34,194 nt of DNA from a virus. Below the pieces are notes generated by a model that was not told where the DNA came from, searched no databases, and saw only the letters and a list, made by a program, of their open reading frames with translations. The translations under genes and the position numbers were made by a program. This document shows, piece after piece, positions 30,336 through 34,194 of the stretch (positions are counted from its first letter, which is position 1; each line of letters opens with the position of its first letter). The stretch is from positions 1-34,194 of IMG/VR virus record IMGVR_UViG_3300047409_000298; one strand, 5' to 3'.

Positions 30336-30781
30336 ACACTCCTCTCAAACTCGACCAGGCGCGGCTTCGACCCCACCTCCGAAAACCGGAGGAACCCCAA
30401 CCACCTGCCGCACCAACCCCAGCACGCGGCTACTCCCCACGTCGCGTCAACCACCCACGCGCACTTCAAGGAGCCGGCGTCAAGATCCTCAGCCGCAACC
30501 GAGGCAGACTCCTCTCCCCACCCCTTCGCCCAGCGAACACCTTTCCTCCCCGAACAACCCGCAAAGAAGTCCTCAGAAAGTGCCAACACAAGTGCTACCT
30601 CTGCAACCGGCAGCTCGTCATGGCGACGCTCGAGGTCGACCACGTCATCGCAGTCGCACGCGGCGGAAGCAACGCACCGGCGAACCTGCTCGCCTCATGC
30701 CGACCATGCAACCAACTCAAGACCGACCACATCGTCGCGTTCAGCATCAAGACCAGAAGGCCACACTTCATCCCGTGGTAA
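30332..30781 (+). CDS. HNH endonuclease (149 aa)
   Basis: The N-terminal 70 residues are Pro/Arg-rich. The HNH domain follows: KCYLCNRQLVMATLEVDHVI, AVARGGSNAPANLLASCRPC, NQLKTDH, with the two zinc-binding CxxC pairs and the DH pair. TTG 30332 overlaps the upstream stop (TTGA). Such HNH proteins assist packaging or act as homing nucleases. A promoter-containing gap follows it. Confidence 0.82.
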   Translation: MNTPLKLDQARLRPHLRKPEEPQPPAAPTPARGYSPRRVNHPRALQGAGVKILSRNRGRLLSPPLRPANTFPPRTTRKEVLRKCQHKCYLCNRQLVMATLEVDHVIAVARGGSNAPANLLASCRPCNQLKTDHIVAFSIKTRRPHFIPW

Positions 30782-30790
30782 GGCCGTCCC

Positions 30791-30818
30791 TTGACTCATC
30801 CGGAACCTGTGCAACAAT
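30791..30818 (+). promoter_or_regulatory. Putative sigma-70-type promoter before the late operon
   Basis: TTGACT (30791-30796), 16-base spacer, AACAAT (30813-30818). It lies in the 151-base gap 30782-30932, the longest gap in the + strand genes. It is well placed to drive the packaging and structural genes through the circular junction. No other clear signal was found in the gap; a cos site could also be here. Confidence 0.5.
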
Positions 30819-30932
30819 CCACACTGGTAGCAGCGCCGAAAGCTCCCACACCAGGAGCACACACGGAAGCTCAACCCAGCAACCGTGTCGGAACCCTTTC
30901 TTACGGCGTAGCTATCACCTCATGACAGCCGC

Positions 30933-31196
30933 ATGACCAACACGCCCAGCGTCGACGAAGCCCGCTTGCTACCCCGCTACCGACAACCCGGCATCAACAC
31001 CCCCAGCGTCAGCAACAACCACGGCACAGCCAACACCCCCGCCTCAAGCGAACGCACCTACACCGCCAGCGCAGGCGGAGACCACCAACGCCTCCGAGGA
31101 ATCCCAGCCATCGGACGCGGAGTAGCCGGCGCCATCCACAACACCCAACCCGAACAAACAACCATCAACCGCAGCGAACGCAACCGAGCAGCATGA
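30933..31196 (+). CDS. Hypothetical protein, Asn/Thr/Ser-rich (87 aa)
   Basis: ATG 30933 is the first start after the promoter gap, and the stop overlaps the next ATG. The product is low complexity (INTPSVSNNHGTANTPASSE, HNTQPEQTTINRSERNRAA) and probably disordered. It does not look like a small terminase. The codons are unusually rich in C and A, like the neighbours up to 31731. Confidence 0.6.
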   Translation: MTNTPSVDEARLLPRYRQPGINTPSVSNNHGTANTPASSERTYTASAGGDHQRLRGIPAIGRGVAGAIHNTQPEQTTINRSERNRAA

Positions 31197-31366
31197 CCAA
31201 CTGGCTCACACCCACCGACTGGACACAGATCGAAACACTCACCGGACCCGTCGCCCGCGACAACCGACGCGCCATCCAACTCCCACCCGAACCAACCAAC
31301 CCGCAAGCCAGAGCAGCAGCCATCATCACCATCGCCCGCTTCATCAACGAGAAGCGCAACGCATGA
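31193..31366 (+). CDS. Small hypothetical protein (57 aa)
   Basis: Both ends overlap neighbours (ATGA). The product reads MTNWLTPTDWTQIETLTGPV, then a Pro/Asn-rich middle, and ends in a helix (ARAAAIITIARFINEKRNA). It is too short for a usual small terminase, but its position before HNH and large terminase makes it a candidate helper. Confidence 0.62.
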   Translation: MTNWLTPTDWTQIETLTGPVARDNRRAIQLPPEPTNPQARAAAIITIARFINEKRNA

Positions 31367-31731
31367 CCACGCTGAAGGCCTGCACCGTATGCGGACGCAC
31401 CACCACCCACGGCCCACGCTGCCCAACCCACGCACTACCACCACGCGACCACCACTACCGACTCACCGCACGCATCGTCGCCAACTCAGCCAACACCTGC
31501 GCACTATGCGGCGGACCACCAACCACCACCGACCCCTTCACCGCCGACCACATCGTCCCTCGAGCACACGGAGGACCAGACACACTCGACAACCTCCGCT
31601 GCGTTCACAGATCATGCAACAGCCGACGGGGGGCGGGGACACCGCCGAAGAAAAACAACGACACAAACCACCCCGCCAAGTTTCCGCGAGAGAATCTGTC
31701 GCCTGACTTGAAAACGGTTCCCTTCGTATGA
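31363..31731 (+). CDS. HNH endonuclease, packaging-associated
   Basis: The 122-residue protein has an N-terminal CTVCGRTTTHGPRCPTH zinc site, then the HNH domain: CALCGGPPTTTDPFTADHIV, PRAHGGPDTLDNLRCVHRSC, NSRRG. HNH proteins next to the large terminase are needed for genome packaging in several HK97-like cos phages, and this one overlaps the terminase start by ATGA. It probably cooperates in DNA cutting. Confidence 0.87.
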   Translation: MTTLKACTVCGRTTTHGPRCPTHALPPRDHHYRLTARIVANSANTCALCGGPPTTTDPFTADHIVPRAHGGPDTLDNLRCVHRSCNSRRGAGTPPKKNNDTNHPAKFPRENLSPDLKTVPFV

Positions 31732-33188
31732 GTGCGTTGGCGGTCGAGTCGGGTCCGTTCACGGTTGAGCATTTCCGTGAGTGGGCGGCGGAGCTCGTGT
31801 TGGACAGCGAGGAGCCGTGGTTGTTGGAGCCGTTCCAGGAGGGGTTCGCGGCGGATGTTTTCAGTGGTCGGACGGCGTGTTGGCTGGTTGTGCCGGAGGG
31901 GAACGGGAAGACGACGTTGCTGGCGGGGCTGGCGTTGTACCACTGTGAGTTCACGTCGGCGGCGCGGATTCCGGTGGCGGCGTCGGCGAGGGATCAGGCG
32001 GAGGTGATGTACCAGCAGGCGGAGGGGTTTGTGTTGCGGACGCCGCGGTTGTCGGAGGTGTTCAAGTGTTTCGAGGGGTATCGGCGGATCAAGTGTTTGT
32101 CGAACCGTTCCCGCATCCAGATTTTCGCGGCGGATGAGAAGTCGGGTGATGGGGTGATTCCGACGTTGGCGATCATTGACGAGTTGCACCGTCACCGGTC
32201 GCTGGGGCTGTACCGGACGTGGCTGGGGAAGTTGGGGAAGCGGGGCGGCCAGGTGATCGTGATCTCGACTGCGGGCGAGCCGGGGTCGGAGTTCGAGGAG
32301 GTGCGTGAGCAGATGCGCCAGTCGGCGGCCGAGCTCGAGCATGGGGAGACGTTCACGCGGGCGGCGAAGCCGAACTCGGTGCTGCATGACTGGGCGGTCC
32401 CCGAGGGGGCCAACGTCGAGGATTTCGAGCTCGTCGCGAGGGCGAATCCGTTCAGCGGGGTGACGGCTGAGATGCTCGAGGAGAAGTTCGAGTTGCCGGG
32501 GATGTCGTTGCAGCACTGGTCGCGGTTGACGTGCAACCTTCCGACCCGCGGGGTGACGGCGGCGATTACTGAGAGCGAGTGGCACCGCGCCCGCACCGAC
32601 GAGCGGATCCCGGAGGGCCAGGACGTCTGGTTGGGCCTGGATCTGGGGTGGAAGTACGACACGACCGCGATGGTGCCGTTGTGGATTCGGGATCCGGAGT
32701 TCCGGTTGTTCGGGCCGGCGACGATTTTGGAGCCGCCCCGTGACGGTAACCAGTTGGACGCGCACCTCGTCGAGGCCGCCCTGTTGAACATCCACGAGCG
32801 GAACCCTGTTCACACGGTGGTTATGGACATGACGAACGGGGCGCAGCTCTCCCAGTGGATCAGCGAAACGCTCGGCGCCCTGGTGGTCGACCGGACGCAG
32901 GTGAACTCGCTCGCGTGTTTGGATTACGCCCGGTTCATGGAAGCCCTCCGCGAGGGGTGGCTGCACCACTCTGGCGACGCGGGCCTCACGTCGCACGCGT
33001 TGAACGCGATCGCCAGGGTGCTGCCGCAGGGGGACACGAAGTTTGAGCGGCCCAAAGAGTCGCGGACGGTTCGTGACGAGCTCGCCCGCCGGCGTGTGAT
33101 CGACGCGTTGATCGCGGCGGCGATGGCCCACACCAGCGCGGCGGCGAACCTTGGCCGGGTCGAGGAGCCGGCGTTCGCGTGGGCGTAG
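31728..33188 (+). CDS. terL: Terminase large subunit
   Basis: The 486-residue packaging motor has an ATPase domain with Walker A PEGNGKTT (residues 56-63) and Walker B AIIDELHRH (D151, E152), then a nuclease domain with GLDLGWKYDTT (D305) and VVMDMTNGAQ (D367). It pumps DNA through the portal and cuts it. ATG 31728 overlaps the HNH stop. No recognisable small subunit precedes it. The + strand switches sharply from C-rich to G-rich at its start. Confidence 0.95.
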   Translation: MSALAVESGPFTVEHFREWAAELVLDSEEPWLLEPFQEGFAADVFSGRTACWLVVPEGNGKTTLLAGLALYHCEFTSAARIPVAASARDQAEVMYQQAEGFVLRTPRLSEVFKCFEGYRRIKCLSNRSRIQIFAADEKSGDGVIPTLAIIDELHRHRSLGLYRTWLGKLGKRGGQVIVISTAGEPGSEFEEVREQMRQSAAELEHGETFTRAAKPNSVLHDWAVPEGANVEDFELVARANPFSGVTAEMLEEKFELPGMSLQHWSRLTCNLPTRGVTAAITESEWHRARTDERIPEGQDVWLGLDLGWKYDTTAMVPLWIRDPEFRLFGPATILEPPRDGNQLDAHLVEAALLNIHERNPVHTVVMDMTNGAQLSQWISETLGALVVDRTQVNSLACLDYARFMEALREGWLHHSGDAGLTSHALNAIARVLPQGDTKFERPKESRTVRDELARRRVIDALIAAAMAHTSAAANLGRVEEPAFAWA

Positions 33189-33376
33189 TAGTGAGCCGGT
33201 ACGCGGGGATGACCGCAGCCCAGATCGCGGCCGTGGTGGCCGACCGGGTTGCTCGAGCGTTCCTGTTGAAGGATCCCGAGATGCGTCGGCTCGCCCTGGA
33301 TTTCAACGCGCGGCTGATGACGGATCTGCGGGAGGCTGGGCTGTGGCCGCCTCAATGCCGAGGCAGGAAGCCGTGA
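33179..33376 (+). CDS. Small hypothetical protein between terminase and portal (65 aa)
   Basis: The start is GTG 33179 (overlapping the terminase end) or GTG 33191. The product is helical (TAAQIAAVVADRVARAFLLK, MRRLALDFNARLMTDLREAG) with a basic C-terminus. The stop overlaps the portal start as GTGA. The function is unknown; a packaging or portal cofactor is possible. Confidence 0.7.
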   Translation: MGVVVSRYAGMTAAQIAAVVADRVARAFLLKDPEMRRLALDFNARLMTDLREAGLWPPQCRGRKP

Positions 33377-34194
33377 GGCTGAACCCGTTCCGTGGCAAGT
33401 CCGAGAGCCGGAGCGATCCGGCTCTTTCACTTCAGCAGTACGTTCAGATGCTGTCGTCGTTCAGCTTCAACGGCGTCAGTTACACGCTGCCGGGATCGGA
33501 GGGGGAAGAAATCCGCGACTTCTCGAGCCTCATCCGCGGCGCGTACAAGGCGTCGGCGGTTGTGTTCGCGTGCATGGACGTCCGGGCGAAGCTGTTTTCG
33601 GAGGCGCGGTTCCAGTACCGGCGGTACACGAAGGGGCGTCCGGGGCAACTGTTCGGCGACCCGAGCCTCGCGATCCTTGAAACGCCGTGGCCTGGTGGCA
33701 CGACCGGCGACCTGCTCGCGAAGATGCTCCAGTGGGCTGACCTGGCCGGGAACGCGTTCGCGGTCCGCCGGCCGCACGGCGTAGGCCTCCTCCGACCCGA
33801 CTGGGTCGACATCGTGTCCGGCAGCCCGAACGAGGACGCCGACGCATGGGACGTCGACGCCCAGGTCATCGGCTACCTGTTCTACCCCGGCGGCCGCCAC
33901 TCCGGCCGGGACGTCCAGTCGTTTCTGCCGGAGGAGGTGGCGCACTTCGCGCCGATCCCCGACCCCGAAGCCAGGTTCCGCGGCATGAGCTGGCTGACGC
34001 CGGTGATCCGCGAGGTGATGGCCGACAAGGCCGCCACCGACTTCAAAGGCAGGTTTTTCGAGAACGGGGCGACGCCGAACATGGTCGTCAAGTTCGACCT
34101 CGACTCGGTCGAGAAGATGCGCCCCTGGATCGACCTGTTCCGCGAAGGCCACGAAGGGTCGATGAACGCGTACAAAACGCTGTTCATCGGCGCC
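33373..34194 (+). CDS. Portal protein, N-terminal part (continues at 1-667)
   Basis: GTG 33373 overlaps the upstream stop and has AGGAAG just before it; an in-frame ATG at 33355 is the alternative. The visible 274 codons show portal hallmarks: ASAVVFACMDVRAKLFSEAR, LLAKMLQWADLAGNAFAVRR, VAHFAPIPDPEARFRGMSWL, FKGRFFENGATPNMVV. The gene runs off the end of the window and continues at position 1 through the 127-base overlap, giving 453 residues in total. The last 127 bases of this entry duplicate 1-127. Confidence 0.93.
   Translation, partial: MRLNPFRGKSESRSDPALSLQQYVQMLSSFSFNGVSYTLPGSEGEEIRDFSSLIRGAYKASAVVFACMDVRAKLFSEARFQYRRYTKGRPGQLFGDPSLAILETPWPGGTTGDLLAKMLQWADLAGNAFAVRRPHGVGLLRPDWVDIVSGSPNEDADAWDVDAQVIGYLFYPGGRHSGRDVQSFLPEEVAHFAPIPDPEARFRGMSWLTPVIREVMADKAATDFKGRFFENGATPNMVVKFDLDSVEKMRPWIDLFREGHEGSMNAYKTLFIGA
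34068..34194. repeat. Terminal direct repeat, right copy (assembly overlap)
   Basis: Identical to positions 1-127 and inside the portal gene; see the left copy. It marks the circular closure of the contig. Confidence 0.95.

Noticed and set aside
30130-30936. 268-codon + strand frame overlapping the replication and HNH genes
   Set aside because: Ser/Pro/Arg/Gln-rich throughout, with no domain, and covers two better-supported genes in other frames.
31605-33131. Long antisense open frame (508 codons) opposite the large terminase
   Set aside because: It is Arg/Pro/Leu-rich with no domain pattern and mirrors the terminase codons; a shadow typical of GC-rich DNA.
1-34194. CRISPR array, insertion sequence or rRNA
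   Set aside because: No regularly spaced repeats, transposase pattern or rRNA-like sequence was seen on either strand.

Overview
The window is one complete genome of a temperate, tailed siphovirus-type phage, linearised inside its portal gene. The first 127 bases (1-127) and the last 127 bases (34068-34194) are identical. Joining the ends restores an unbroken 453-codon portal reading frame, so the unique circle is 34,067 bp. The DNA is GC-rich, starts are ATG, GTG or TTG, and most neighbouring genes overlap by the four bases ATGA or GTGA. Protein families such as the tail tube, tail terminator, NlpC/P60 lysin and split minor tail protein resemble those of phages of high-GC actinobacteria. An actinobacterial host is therefore an inference, and no species can be named. 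This looks like an uncultured phage assembled from metagenomic reads.

Late region (about 30.8 kb, through the junction, to 17.56 kb, all + strand). It runs in this order: HNH nuclease, large terminase, portal, HK97-type prohead protease, major capsid protein with an N-terminal delta domain, small head and decoration proteins, a BppU-N/connector fusion, tail terminator, tail tube, gp10-like protein, and tail assembly chaperones with a -1 frameshift. These are followed by a tape measure protein carrying a lysozyme-like domain, minor tail proteins (one split by a LamG/Ig cassette), two cell-wall hydrolases, a coiled-coil membrane protein, a 24-residue membrane peptide and a holin-like protein.

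Lysogeny switch (17.57-18.7 kb). Two leftward genes, a small membrane protein and an XRE-type repressor, face a rightward Cro-like gene. The spacer between repressor and Cro-like gene contains a near-perfect 18-bp palindrome and repeated CTAG half-sites.

Early and accessory region (18.5-30.8 kb, + strand). It is a dense run of small overlapping genes: HTH proteins, membrane micropeptides, Cys-rich zinc-binding proteins, a putative annealing protein, and two glycoside-hydrolase-like proteins. It continues with a tyrosine integrase, an attP made of a tRNA/tmRNA 3' end, an HNH gene that reads through attP, a secreted lysozyme-like protein, an MT-A70 methyltransferase, an Hjc-like nuclease, a replication-type protein with a zinc knuckle, and another HNH protein. 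No polymerase, helicase or recognisable small terminase is present, so replication probably relies on the host. The most unusual points are the attP inside an HNH reading frame, the split tail protein, the BppU-N/connector fusion, and two glycosidase-like proteins far from the tail genes.
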